DNA of 64,000 bases from Algoriphagus chordae (GCF_003254055.1 NZ_QKZT01000012.1:1-64000), one strand, 5' to 3'; positions 9,597-17,915 are shown, counted from the first letter of the stretch. Numbers and translations are program-made. Notes: generated from the sequence alone by a model not told the origin.

Positions 9597-10286
9597 CTAT
9601 TCTTTTAGCTCTAGCTGATTTTCTTCATATACCGTCCGAATGGCATGAAGGATAAAAACCCAATGAAACCCCACTCCGATTAAAACAGCCACATGAAATA
9701 GCTCATGAGGCCCAAACAATCCAGGGATCAGAATAGGATAATTGATCCAATCCAGCACTGCGCCAATAGTATAAGCTAGGCCTCCATACAGCAAATACTG
9801 GAATGAGATGTTTTTCTTCAATTTCCAAATACCAATCACCGAAACCATACCAAGCCATCCAAACGCCAGAAAAACGGTATGCGTCATATACTCGGGAAGC
9901 TCATTAAAATATATGGAGCCAATAGTGATCCCAAGAATGGCTATAACGGAGGTAATGATCACTATCCCCCATTTCATAAATCCCGTAAACAGCGTTACAT
10001 GAATAGCGATCAAAGTCCCTGATATCAATAAAAATATTCCTGCATGATCGAGGATTCTCAGTACATAACGGGCTGTGGTCTCACGCTCCAGTAAATGATA
10101 GGTACCACTCATGGACAGCAGAAAAATGGATGCAAAACCATAGATCAAGATCGGAAGAGGATGCTTCCTGCCCAGCCCGTCCTTTCTGAAAAGATAGAAA
10201 AGCAGTATCGCCACTCCTAGTGCCCCTAATAAATGAGTCCATGAATCAATGGGGTCATCAAAACCAAGTATCGGGTCAGTATTCAT
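9597..10286 (-). CDS. Hemolysin III / PAQR-family seven-helix membrane protein
   Basis: A 229-residue integral membrane protein with seven predicted helices. Features of the family are the early P-I-D-S-W-T-H-L-L-G, then S-G-T-Y-H-L-L-E-R, D-H-A-G-I-F-L-L-I-S-G-T and the late H-E-L-F-H-V-A-V-L-I-G-V-G-F-H-W. The conserved S, D and three H residues form the zinc site seen in PAQR proteins. Bacterial members (YqfA/TrhA type) influence membrane lipid homeostasis; true haemolysis is doubtful. The gene is monocistronic and convergent with yidC. Confidence 0.88.
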   Translation of the reverse strand: MNTDPILGFDDPIDSWTHLLGALGVAILLFYLFRKDGLGRKHPLPILIYGFASIFLLSMSGTYHLLERETTARYVLRILDHAGIFLLISGTLIAIHVTLFTGFMKWGIVIITSVIAILGITIGSIYFNELPEYMTHTVFLAFGWLGMVSVIGIWKLKKNISFQYLLYGGLAYTIGAVLDWINYPILIPGLFGPHELFHVAVLIGVGFHWVFILHAIRTVYEENQLELKE

Positions 10287-10836
10287 CTGCGAAAGGTGAT
10301 AAATGATCAGTAAAACTAGGGTATGAATTAGTATATATATTTTTCCCTAAGCTAGGTCTTGGGGAAAATTCCTCTAGAAGGAAAAATTCAAGCATCTTAG
10401 TTCGCTAATTCAATTGATATTCGTGCATCTTAAAGATAAGGGTATGATTAAAAATAATGCGTTCAATAGTATCCTTCTGGTTAAAGATTGAATGCAGCAG
10501 AGGTTCACAAGTCAATTGAGCAAGTTCTATAGGTTTAATGATCAACTTAAAATAGAGTAGCAAAGCAATTGTGATTCCAACAGCGAGGGATGGCTGGCAC
10601 ATCTGACTGCAAAGACGGATACTCCCAGCTTGTGAACTTGATAATCCCAGGATAGCGTCAGCTTCATAACACTCAGCCCTACCACTCGAGTGCTTTTTTC
10701 ATCCGCTTGTGCTTTGCCTTTCCACTGAAACACCTATTTTTAGCCAAGCAAACACTTTTTCGAAGATGAACAGCTTTCTCACAAGCCTCATCCTGTCGAA
10801 AATCCTTTTTCAAGTACTAATAACTCAACCACTTCA
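10287..10836. other. 550-bp spacer before the restriction-modification locus
   Basis: No convincing gene. Two short minus-strand open frames (10405-10602 and 10542-10733) overlap each other and look like chance. An imperfect inverted pair around GTTCACAAG / CTTGTGAAC occurs near 10502 and 10630. This is the left border of the defence island. Confidence 0.5.
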
Positions 10837-12405
10837 ATGTCTGAAGATCAAAAACGCCAGCTGGAAACACAGCTCTGGGGAATAGCAAATCTACTCCGAG
10901 GCAAAATTTCCGCTGATGATTACCGGGACTACATCCTGGGATTCATATTCTACAAGTACCTATCGGAAAAGCAATACATCTATGCCAACTCCCTCTTGCT
11001 GGGTGAAGCAACGACTGATTATAAAGACCTGACTGACCCTGATTTGCTGGAAGCCATCAAAGAAGAATCCCTACTTACGTTGGGTTACTTCCTACTGCCT
11101 ACCGAACTCTTCTCTGCCATCGCTGCTCGTGGAAACGCTGACACAGAAACGGAAAGCAACTACATCCTTGAAGATCTGAAGGCTGTGCTGAATCACATCG
11201 AGCAAAGCACCATGGGCACTGACTCCGAGGAGGATTTCAATGCGCTCTTCGAAGATCTCGATCTGAACTCTACCAAGATCGGAAGAACTGTCGCTGCCAG
11301 AAATGCCGTGATCGTACAGATCCTAAATCACCTGAATAAGATCGATTTCAAACTCGGAGACCTAGAATCCGATGTACTCGGAGATGCTTACGAATACCTC
11401 ATCGGTAAATTCGCCGCAGGTGCAGGTAAATCTGCAGGGGAATTCTATACCCCTCAACAGGTATCGAAGATCTTAGCTAAGCTAGTCACAACTGGCAAAA
11501 CCAAAATCAAGTCAGTCTATGATCCAACCTGTGGTTCGGGTTCTCTCCTACTCCGGGTAGCAAAGGAAGCCGAAATCACAGAATTCTACGGACAGGAACT
11601 CAATCGCACCACCTACAATCTGGCGCGGATGAATATGATTCTCCATGATGTGCATTACCGTGACTTCAACATTCAGCAGGAGGACACGCTGGAGAATCCA
11701 CAGCATGAAAACCTAAGATTCGAAGCCATTGTCGCCAATCCACCCTTCTCTGCACACTGGAAGGGAGATGACAACCCACTCAATAGCAACGATGCTAGAT
11801 TCAGCCAATACGGAAGACTAGCACCGAAGACGAAGGCTGATTTTGCCTTTATGCAGCATATGCTTTTCCAGCTGGCAGACAACGGCATCATGGCCAGTGT
11901 CTTTCCACACGGCGTACTCTTCCGTGGAGGAGCTGAAGGTGTAATCCGAGAGTACCTGATCAAGGAAATGAATGTACTCGACGCGGTCATCGGACTTCCT
12001 GCGAATATCTTCTATGGTACTTCCATCCCTACCTGCATCGTGGTGCTGAAGAAATGCCGGGAGCAGGATGACAACATCGTATTTATCGATGCCAGCGGAG
12101 AAGATCACTTTATCAAAGTGGGAAATCAAAACGAACTCCGAGAGGAAGATGTGGAGCTGATCGTGGAAACCTACAGCAAAAGGGAAACACATGACAAATA
12201 CAGCTATGTGGCAACTCTGGCTGAGATCGCCGAAAACGACTACAATCTCAATATCCCGCGCTATGTGGACACCTTCGAGGAAGAAGAATCCATAGAGCTG
12301 GATACCGTAGCCGAGGGACTGGTACAACTGGACTCCGAGCTGAAATCCAACGAGGTTTCACTAACCGGCTTCTGCAAGGAACTAGGAATCAAAACACCCT
12401 TTTGA
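10837..12405 (+). CDS. hsdM: Type I restriction-modification system, DNA methyltransferase subunit
   Basis: A 522-residue modification subunit that methylates adenine in the target sequence and forms the core of the HsdM2S methylase and the HsdR2M2S nuclease. The N-terminal helical HsdM domain (about 5-145) is followed by the methylase domain. This carries G-E-F-Y-T-P at 201-206, SAM motif I D-P-T-C-G-S-G-S at 229-236 and catalytic motif IV N-P-P-F at 301-304. All motifs are intact. Its TGA overlaps the hsdS ATG, the usual coupling. hsdR is not adjacent but about 6.5 kb downstream after inserted cargo. Confidence 0.97.
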   Translation: MSEDQKRQLETQLWGIANLLRGKISADDYRDYILGFIFYKYLSEKQYIYANSLLLGEATTDYKDLTDPDLLEAIKEESLLTLGYFLLPTELFSAIAARGNADTETESNYILEDLKAVLNHIEQSTMGTDSEEDFNALFEDLDLNSTKIGRTVAARNAVIVQILNHLNKIDFKLGDLESDVLGDAYEYLIGKFAAGAGKSAGEFYTPQQVSKILAKLVTTGKTKIKSVYDPTCGSGSLLLRVAKEAEITEFYGQELNRTTYNLARMNMILHDVHYRDFNIQQEDTLENPQHENLRFEAIVANPPFSAHWKGDDNPLNSNDARFSQYGRLAPKTKADFAFMQHMLFQLADNGIMASVFPHGVLFRGGAEGVIREYLIKEMNVLDAVIGLPANIFYGTSIPTCIVVLKKCREQDDNIVFIDASGEDHFIKVGNQNELREEDVELIVETYSKRETHDKYSYVATLAEIAENDYNLNIPRYVDTFEEEESIELDTVAEGLVQLDSELKSNEVSLTGFCKELGIKTPF

Positions 12406-13709
12406 TGAGGAACGAAAAAAGAACTGCGCCTGGGTTGAGGTTTCCTGAGTTTACAACACCTTGGAACGTTAAAACCCTAAGCGAGGAAATTCAAATCTTC
12501 AACGGTTATGCATTTCAAAGTTCGAATTCACAGGATACCGGCTGTAGATGGATAAAAATTGCTGATGTTGGGATTAACAAAATCAGCAATACAAACATGT
12601 CGTACCTGCCGCCATCATTTTCTGCTAAATACAAAAAGTTTCTGCTGAAAGAAGGCGATGTCGTCATAGCATTAACCAGACCAATACTTTCTGGCAAGCT
12701 TAAAATTGCAAAGATTGATCAAGGCTCAAATAACTCGTTATTGAATCAAAGAGTAGGAAAATTGATTTCCTTGGGAAGCCTCGACTATGCGTATCAGTTA
12801 TTCCAGCGAAGATCATTGATAGGACGAATTGAAAACAACATTGCTGGGACAGACCCTCCAAATCTAGCACCTTCTGATCTTTCTTCTTTTAAGATTCTTT
12901 TCCCCTCCCTCCCCGAGCAGCAAAGGATCGCCGAATTTCTGACAGCCGTGGACAAGCGGATTGAGTTGCTAGAGCAGAAAAAAGAGAAGCTTGAAGCCTA
13001 CAAAAAAGGCGTGATGCAGCAGCTCTTTCCTTCGGCAGGCTCAGGACAAGTACCGAAAATCCGCTTCAAGCAAGACAACGGTTCGGATTTTCCGGATTGG
13101 GAAGAGAAGAAGTTGGGGGAGGTATATGAATTCCGAACCACGAACTCCTTTTCAAGAGACAAGCTGAATTATGAGTCCGGGAAATTCAGAAACATCCACT
13201 ATGGTGACATCCATACCAAGTTCCATACACTTTTGGATTTGGAGAGGGTTGATCTCCCATTTGTGAACAATGATGTAGCAATTCGAAAAACAGTTTCGGA
13301 AAACTTGGTGGAGGCTGGGGACTTGGTGATTGCTGATGCATCCGAAGATTATGCCGACATCGGAAAGACCATAGAAATAGTCAATGTAAACGGACAGAAA
13401 GTACTGGCTGGACTGCACACCCTGCATGCAAAGCGAAAGCAGGAAACCACTGAGGTGGGTTTCGGTGGCTATATCATGAAGTCTGATGGACTTCGATCCC
13501 AAATTATGAAAATCGCACAGGGCACAAAAGTGTTGAGCATTTCAGTACCAAGAATGAGAGAGCTAGATGTAAAGCTTCCAACTCCAGGCGAGCAAAATAA
13601 AATCGTCAAATTTCTGACAAGCTTGGATAGCAGTATCGAGAATATGGATCAGCAGATCAACCAAACGCAGACTTGGAAGAAGGGGTTGCTGCAAAAGATG
13701 TTTTTTTAA
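12402..13709 (+). CDS. hsdS: Type I restriction-modification system, specificity subunit
   Basis: A 435-residue subunit that reads the bipartite DNA target. It shows the standard two-repeat design. TRD1 (about 20-160) is followed by conserved region LPEQQRIAEFL plus a helix rich in E/K (about 165-207). TRD2 (about 230-375) is followed by a second conserved region G-E-Q-N-K-I-V-K-F-L, and the protein ends K-K-G-L-L-Q-K-M-F-F. Both target domains look full length. The 3' end is notable: versions of its last 10 codons recur at 14644 and 15548, behind each TIR gene. The recognition sequence cannot be predicted by eye. Confidence 0.95.
   Translation: MMRNEKRTAPGLRFPEFTTPWNVKTLSEEIQIFNGYAFQSSNSQDTGCRWIKIADVGINKISNTNMSYLPPSFSAKYKKFLLKEGDVVIALTRPILSGKLKIAKIDQGSNNSLLNQRVGKLISLGSLDYAYQLFQRRSLIGRIENNIAGTDPPNLAPSDLSSFKILFPSLPEQQRIAEFLTAVDKRIELLEQKKEKLEAYKKGVMQQLFPSAGSGQVPKIRFKQDNGSDFPDWEEKKLGEVYEFRTTNSFSRDKLNYESGKFRNIHYGDIHTKFHTLLDLERVDLPFVNNDVAIRKTVSENLVEAGDLVIADASEDYADIGKTIEIVNVNGQKVLAGLHTLHAKRKQETTEVGFGGYIMKSDGLRSQIMKIAQGTKVLSISVPRMRELDVKLPTPGEQNKIVKFLTSLDSSIENMDQQINQTQTWKKGLLQKMFF
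13674..13709 (+). repeat. hsdS 3'-end motif, intact copy
   Basis: Last codons of hsdS, W-K-K-G-L-L-Q-K-M-F-F then TAA. This is the reference for two vestigial copies at 14644-14676 and 15548-15580, which align codon for codon across L-[LI]-[QR]-[KQ]-M-F. Confidence 0.75.
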
Positions 13710-13722
13710 AATTTGAATAACT

Positions 13723-14553
13723 ATGACAACTAAATTGATAAAAACCCTGGAAAAGCTTAGAGAAGAAATCCCTACTCTGAGAGCGGGAAAGAGGACTGAT
13801 CCCAAATTTGAAAACTGGGAGAATAAAACAATACGCACAATAAAAAACATCTTTGGAGATGACTCTATAGAATACGGTCAATTTTCACGAGTTCGCTATT
13901 GGTACGACTACGCCGGTATACAAATTGAGAAAATGCCAAGGATAGAATATGAAGAGAAACATTTCAAAAACGGACTTGAAAAAGCCTCTTTGCTCTTGGA
14001 TGATCTAATTGAGGAGGCCAAAGAAAAACAAGAGAATCTTCAACAACCGAATTCGATCACCTTTAAGGAAAAAAAGATTTTCATCAGTCACTCCTCAAAA
14101 GACAAGGAAATCGGCAAAGAAGTAATAAACCTCTTAGAACTGATGGGTGTTAAGCCGACACAGATAATCTTTACTACAGCGGATGGCTATGGAATACCTC
14201 TTGGTTCAGATTGGGTAGAATTTCTCAGGAAAGAGGTAAGTGGGGAAGGGATGGTGATCTCTTTACTTTCTGAAGAGTATTTCAAAAGTGAAGTGTGCAT
14301 GTTAGAAATGGGTGGTACTTGGGTACTATCCAAATTTCATATTCCAATTCTTATACCTCCTATGAGTTTCAGCAGATTAAACACCGTCCTTAAGATCACT
14401 CAAGGGCTGACCGTTACTGATAAGTTGAAATGGTCTACCTTAAAATCCCAGGTTGAAAGTTTTTTTGAGCTTGACCCTATACCTGGAGATGTTTGGGAAG
14501 GAAAAAGAGACGCAATTCTGAGTAGAATCGTCAAACTTTTATCAACAGAATAG
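13723..14553 (+). CDS. TIR-domain protein, cargo of the hsd locus
   Basis: A 276-residue soluble protein. The TIR-like fold runs from about 117 to 225, beginning K-K-I-F-I-S-H-S-S-K-D. The candidate NADase glutamate is E195 in S-E-V-C-M-L-E-M-G, in the expected position after S-E-E-Y-F. Residues 1-110 are helical with a Y-x-x-x-Y-D-Y-A-G centre and a Q/E-rich linker, probably a sensor or oligomerisation module; I do not recognise it. TIR proteins in prokaryotic defence commonly deplete or convert NAD+ when infection is sensed, which is inferred here. It starts 13 bp after hsdS and is co-directional with the whole island. Confidence 0.85.
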   Translation: MTTKLIKTLEKLREEIPTLRAGKRTDPKFENWENKTIRTIKNIFGDDSIEYGQFSRVRYWYDYAGIQIEKMPRIEYEEKHFKNGLEKASLLLDDLIEEAKEKQENLQQPNSITFKEKKIFISHSSKDKEIGKEVINLLELMGVKPTQIIFTTADGYGIPLGSDWVEFLRKEVSGEGMVISLLSEEYFKSEVCMLEMGGTWVLSKFHIPILIPPMSFSRLNTVLKITQGLTVTDKLKWSTLKSQVESFFELDPIPGDVWEGKRDAILSRIVKLLSTE

Positions 14554-14637
14554 CCATGGAAAAATACTCCGTCAACCAACAAACACCTCCTTGAAACCAT
14601 TTTCTCCTGCCGAGTGGTTAGCAGTATTGTTCCCAGG

Positions 14638-14694
14638 CTTGAAAAGAAGAAGAACCTGATAAGACAGATGTTTGATAAAGCTCAACGAATATGA
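14638..14694 (+). pseudogene. Vestigial hsdS tail 1, coupled to the second TIR gene
   Basis: A frame reading R-L-E-K-K-K-N-L-I-R-Q-M-F and ending in TGA resembles the C terminus of HsdS proteins. The TGA overlaps the ATG of the following TIR gene (ATGA), exactly as a real upstream gene would. There is no start codon or TRD upstream, only the stop of the first TIR gene in the same frame. I read it as the remnant of an earlier hsdS that once preceded the second TIR gene. Confidence 0.6.
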
Positions 14695-15521
14695 AAGACT
14701 GGAAAGATATAGATAGAAAAACAGGCGACTTTGAGGTGACACTAACAAGTGGTGAGAGGATTTGGGGCAGTTTTCCTTTGGAGCACGAGGAATCCCTTCT
14801 GGGAAATGGTGTTGTTGGTTTTTTACCGTGGGATAAAAAAGATGAATTATTTCAAGATCTCCCTAAAGGCTATGTTAAAATCCCAATTGATCGAGTGCGA
14901 CAATCTATCAAAACAATCCCTTTCAGTGCGATCAAATCCCTCAAAGAAGCTGAAAAAGAATTAGGAGGTATCTGTTTGATGGGAAATAAACCAATTCCTA
15001 CTGGTTTGGCTGTGAGCTTAGAAAATCACGGAAAACCTGGCTTTATAAAGGTAAACTATCAGATTCCCGGAAACCCAAAACAGTATGAGATTGGAGAACT
15101 AGAGATCATCAACAAAGAACTAATTCTACCTCTGAAATTAGCATTTGTTTCTTATGCAAGAGAGGATCAAAAAACTGTGGAGGATATCACCCGCAAACTC
15201 AATGATGCGGGGATCCTCACTTGGTTTGATGAGAATGAAATTTTACCAGGCGATCTCTGGGAAACCAAAATTGAAACCGCAATTGAAAAATCGGAATATG
15301 TTCTTGTCTTTTTCTCAAGTAAAACTCTCGAACGAACAGGTTACAAAAATAAAGAGATTCGGTACATCCTTGACCAAGCGAAATATCGACCATTAGGATC
15401 GCGATATATAATACCGATACTTTTGGATGACTGCAAACCTCCTCGAGAGTTTAAGGAATTACACTGGCTTTCACACGGAAAAGAAGGTTGGTTTAAAAAA
15501 CTAGTTCAAGTTCTGAAATAA
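14691..15521 (+). CDS. TIR-domain protein with novel N-terminal module
   Basis: A 276-residue protein of a different architecture from the first TIR gene. Residues 1-148 form a beta-rich module (V-T-L-T-S-G-E-R-I-W-G, later P-G-F-I-K-V-N-Y-Q-I-P-G) of unknown family. A C-terminal TIR domain follows at 149-260: L-A-F-V-S-Y-A-R-E-D, W-F-D-E-N-E-I-L-P-G-D-L-W, and a likely catalytic E222 in Y-K-N-K-E-I. The W-F-D-x-x-x-I-x-x-G-D box is typical of bacterial TIR_2 proteins. Its start overlaps a decayed hsdS tail. A role as an NAD-targeting defence effector is inferred from the fold and the location. Confidence 0.85.
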   Translation: MKDWKDIDRKTGDFEVTLTSGERIWGSFPLEHEESLLGNGVVGFLPWDKKDELFQDLPKGYVKIPIDRVRQSIKTIPFSAIKSLKEAEKELGGICLMGNKPIPTGLAVSLENHGKPGFIKVNYQIPGNPKQYEIGELEIINKELILPLKLAFVSYAREDQKTVEDITRKLNDAGILTWFDENEILPGDLWETKIETAIEKSEYVLVFFSSKTLERTGYKNKEIRYILDQAKYRPLGSRYIIPILLDDCKPPREFKELHWLSHGKEGWFKKLVQVLK

Positions 15522-15547
15522 AAATCTCCAGCTTTCACAAAGCAGGC

Positions 15548-15607
15548 TAGAAGAACAGACTGCTACAAAAGATGTTTGTGTACAAAAACTTTAACCATTT
15601 GACCTGA
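15548..15607 (+). pseudogene. Vestigial hsdS tail 2, coupled to the DUF3800 gene
   Basis: Behind the second TIR gene the frame reads K-N-R-L-L-Q-K-M-F, identical to the real HsdS end over L-L-Q-K-M-F. Its TGA overlaps the ATG at 15607 by one base (TGATG). A stop lies just upstream at 15548, so no protein is made; only the tail survives. At the DNA level the match to the hsdS end includes an 11-base identical run. Confidence 0.65.
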
Positions 15608-16278
15608 TGAAGACTTTTAACCTCTACTGTGACGAAAGCTGCCACTTAGAAAATGATCATAAGCCTTTCATGCTGATCGGGTACACCTGCGTGGCATACA
15701 ACCAACTCCATAGACACAACGAGCGGATAAAATCACTAAAGGAGAAACACCATTTCTACGGAGAGATAAAATGGAGTAACGTTTCTGCTTCACAGTACGA
15801 CTTCTACAAAGAACTCATCGACTATTTCTTCGACACTGACCTCAGCTTCAGAGCCATCATCGTCAAAAAGCCCAAAATTCAAAACGAGCTTTACCAACAG
15901 GACTTCGATGACTTTTACTACAAAATGTACTACCAGCTGCTCATACACAAGAAGGATACTAACTACATCTACAATGTATATCTAGACATCAAGGATACGC
16001 TAAGCGCTCATAAAGTAAATCGACTGAAAGACATCCTCAACACAAAGCTGGGTGTATTTCGAAACGTGCAGAATATCCATTCACATGAAAGTTTGATGAT
16101 GCAGATTGCGGATTTGATCCTGGGAGCACTGAGCTACAACCTCAATGACACCGATAAAAAGGTCACTGCAAAGATTCAACTCATAGAGCGCATCAAGCAT
16201 CACTCCGATCAACCTCTGGAAAAGTCCAGCAATTGGACTGAGGATAAAATGGATCTCTTTTTTATCTCACTGAAATAG
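15607..16278 (+). CDS. DUF3800 domain protein
   Basis: A 223-residue protein matching DUF3800, a family with a predicted RNase H-like fold. It has acidic D-E-S early (L-Y-C-D-E-S at 6-11), then G-E-I-K-W near 56, then a distal D in Y-L-D-I-K-D, and finally M-M-Q-I-A-D-L-I-L-G-A. The spacing of the acidic residues fits a metal-dependent nuclease. DUF3800 genes are frequent in phage-defence islands and mobile elements but their substrate is unsettled. It lies two bases before the next gene, so the two are surely co-transcribed. Confidence 0.85.
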   Translation: MKTFNLYCDESCHLENDHKPFMLIGYTCVAYNQLHRHNERIKSLKEKHHFYGEIKWSNVSASQYDFYKELIDYFFDTDLSFRAIIVKKPKIQNELYQQDFDDFYYKMYYQLLIHKKDTNYIYNVYLDIKDTLSAHKVNRLKDILNTKLGVFRNVQNIHSHESLMMQIADLILGALSYNLNDTDKKVTAKIQLIERIKHHSDQPLEKSSNWTEDKMDLFFISLK

Positions 16279-16280
16279 GT

Positions 16281-16787
16281 ATGCCTTTTAACTTGCTGAA
16301 AGTATATAACCAAATGTTAGATCTTATTGGGATGGATGGCCCCACAAAATCCAGATCTCTTCTCGGAGTTTTTAATCGCGATTTTGTTCACAGTTCCCAG
16401 CCTGTATTCATGGAAAAACCAGTCTTTCCTACCCCGAAGGGTGAGCAAAACAAGATGGATATTCTATTCACTCACCTAACTACAGTCATTGTTGACAAGA
16501 AGGAAAGAAGAAGAGACTTCGACATAAAGAGGTCAGAAAGACTCCACTGGGTGCGCTACCATTTGGATCAGAGAAAAACCGATGATTTGATGGTGTTCTC
16601 TGTGAAAGAACCAGAAGGAATTAGGACCTACATCTATGATAAGACAGAAAATTATGTGGTGATACTGGAACCTCTCAGAAAAACAGCCGGCTATTATCTA
16701 CTAACGGCGTATTATGTGGAAGGAAGAGACGCTAAGCGTGATAAGTTTGAGAAAAAATATAAGCGCAGACTTAGAGAAGTCCTATAA
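16281..16787 (+). CDS. Small protein, possibly a barnase/EndoU/colicin-E5-type RNase
   Basis: A 168-residue basic protein. It contains D-I-L-F-T-H-L-T, then R-S-E-R-L-H-W-V-R-Y-H, a strand N-Y-V-V-I-L-E-P and the ending Y-L-L-T-A-Y-Y-V-E-G followed by a lysine/arginine-rich tail. A strand plus T-A-Y-x-x-x-G near the C terminus, with histidines before it, is how many BECR-fold toxin RNases look, so an RNase is possible but not certain. It follows the DUF3800 gene at once (3-bp gap), a possible two-gene unit in which one controls the other. Confidence 0.45.
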   Translation: MPFNLLKVYNQMLDLIGMDGPTKSRSLLGVFNRDFVHSSQPVFMEKPVFPTPKGEQNKMDILFTHLTTVIVDKKERRRDFDIKRSERLHWVRYHLDQRKTDDLMVFSVKEPEGIRTYIYDKTENYVVILEPLRKTAGYYLLTAYYVEGRDAKRDKFEKKYKRRLREVL

Positions 16788-16792
16788 ATGCA

Positions 16793-16824
16793 GAAAACGC
16801 AAGACATCGAGGCTTTGCGTTTTC
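16793..16824 (+). terminator. Hairpin after the DUF3800 pair
   Basis: GAAAACGCAA (16793-16802) pairs perfectly with TTGCGTTTTC (16815-16824). No long U run follows, so termination may be partial. It starts five bases after the stop at 16787. Confidence 0.55.
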
Positions 16825-16932
16825 CGATTTCCTTCCTCCGAGCGGTAGGATGAACTCTCCGCAAATGTACGGATATTCTATTTAGAATCAATATAAACAA
16901 CGTAAGTTTTTAAACAAAGTTTCACTTGACCC

Positions 16933-17880
16933 ATGCAAAACACTCTCAATAACCGGAGCCTGATCGAAGCGACTAAAGCCCTCTGTATCAAACTTGGACA
17001 GGGAGGTGAATTTGTTGAGGAGAGCTTTACTAGTTATCCAAATACTGTGAAACTGGGCTACAGCACTGTCCCTCACGAGCCCTGCATCTCAGGTAATTGG
17101 ACAGCAGTTCAGAAAGCACTCGAAAAAGAAGGTCACTCTACAGCTATTTCAAATAATCATGTCCGACAAATCCGATCCTTTTATGAAGAAGGGGAAGACA
17201 CTGTCTGGCTGACATTCAATGACAACAAGCTATGGTGGTGCCAAGCGGAAATGGAGATCAAGGTCAACACAGAAAACATCAAATCAAGAAAAGTGAAAGG
17301 TGTTTGGTTAGATCAAGATATCGCTGGCAAAAAGCTCCTTTTTGGAAACCTATCTGGAAAAATTCTGACCACAAAGGCATACCGTGGTACAATCTGTACC
17401 GTTGATAGCGAGTATGTGCTTCGCAAGATTAACAGCCAACTTTCTGAGGATGCAGAGGAAATCAAGGCATTGACTTCAGTGCTTCAGACAAAAATCGCAG
17501 GATTGATTCAAAAGTTATTTTGGAATGACCTAGAGCTATTCGTTGATTTAGTGTTCCGTCAGTCTGGGTGGAGACGAGTTAGCTATCTAGGAAAACAGGA
17601 GAAAACCATCGATCTAGACATGGAATCAACCGTCACAGGTGAAAAGGGTGTGGTCCAGGTTAAAGCAACGTCCAACCTTACAGGGTTTATGGCTTTCGAA
17701 AAGGAAGTGAATGGTTTTAGGAGCGACTATCAAAAAATCTTTTATGTCTGCCCCCAACCAACCCCAGATTTATTGGGGCATAAACCGCAATCAGGAACCA
17801 TTCTTTATTTTAGCGACAAACTAGCAGAACTAGCAATTTCCGCAGGTCTTGTGGATTGGTTAATCAAAAAGTGCGGTTAA
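16933..17880 (+). CDS. Mrr-type restriction nuclease with N-terminal recognition domain
   Basis: A 315-residue protein. The C-terminal half is a PD-(D/E)xK nuclease of the Mrr group. It has W-x-D-L-E-L-F-V-D-L-V-F near 197-208, acidic D227/D229 in T-I-D-L-D-M, and Q242-V-K244 in V-V-Q-V-K-A (the Q-x-K variant). Residues 1-170 hold W-L-T-F-N-D-N-K-L-W-W near 92-102. That aromatic-rich strand is reminiscent of PUA/EVE-like modules that bind modified bases, though this is tentative. Mrr-like enzymes cut DNA carrying particular methylation, so this could be a type IV enzyme working beside the type I system. It has its own upstream spacer and hairpin. Confidence 0.7.
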   Translation: MQNTLNNRSLIEATKALCIKLGQGGEFVEESFTSYPNTVKLGYSTVPHEPCISGNWTAVQKALEKEGHSTAISNNHVRQIRSFYEEGEDTVWLTFNDNKLWWCQAEMEIKVNTENIKSRKVKGVWLDQDIAGKKLLFGNLSGKILTTKAYRGTICTVDSEYVLRKINSQLSEDAEEIKALTSVLQTKIAGLIQKLFWNDLELFVDLVFRQSGWRRVSYLGKQEKTIDLDMESTVTGEKGVVQVKATSNLTGFMAFEKEVNGFRSDYQKIFYVCPQPTPDLLGHKPQSGTILYFSDKLAELAISAGLVDWLIKKCG

Positions 17881-17915
17881 GCTTTTCCATCGGCAATAGG
17901 AACATTATTAAAGAC

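Noticed and set aside
10405..10733. Two overlapping minus-strand open frames of 63-65 codons before hsdM
   Set aside because: They overlap each other, have no ribosome-binding context, no motif and no match to neighbouring gene layout; chance frames in a spacer.
11818..12327. A 169-codon minus-strand frame inside hsdM
   Set aside because: Antisense to the conserved methylase domain, whose sense frame carries all motifs; composition is a mirror of hsdM codon use.
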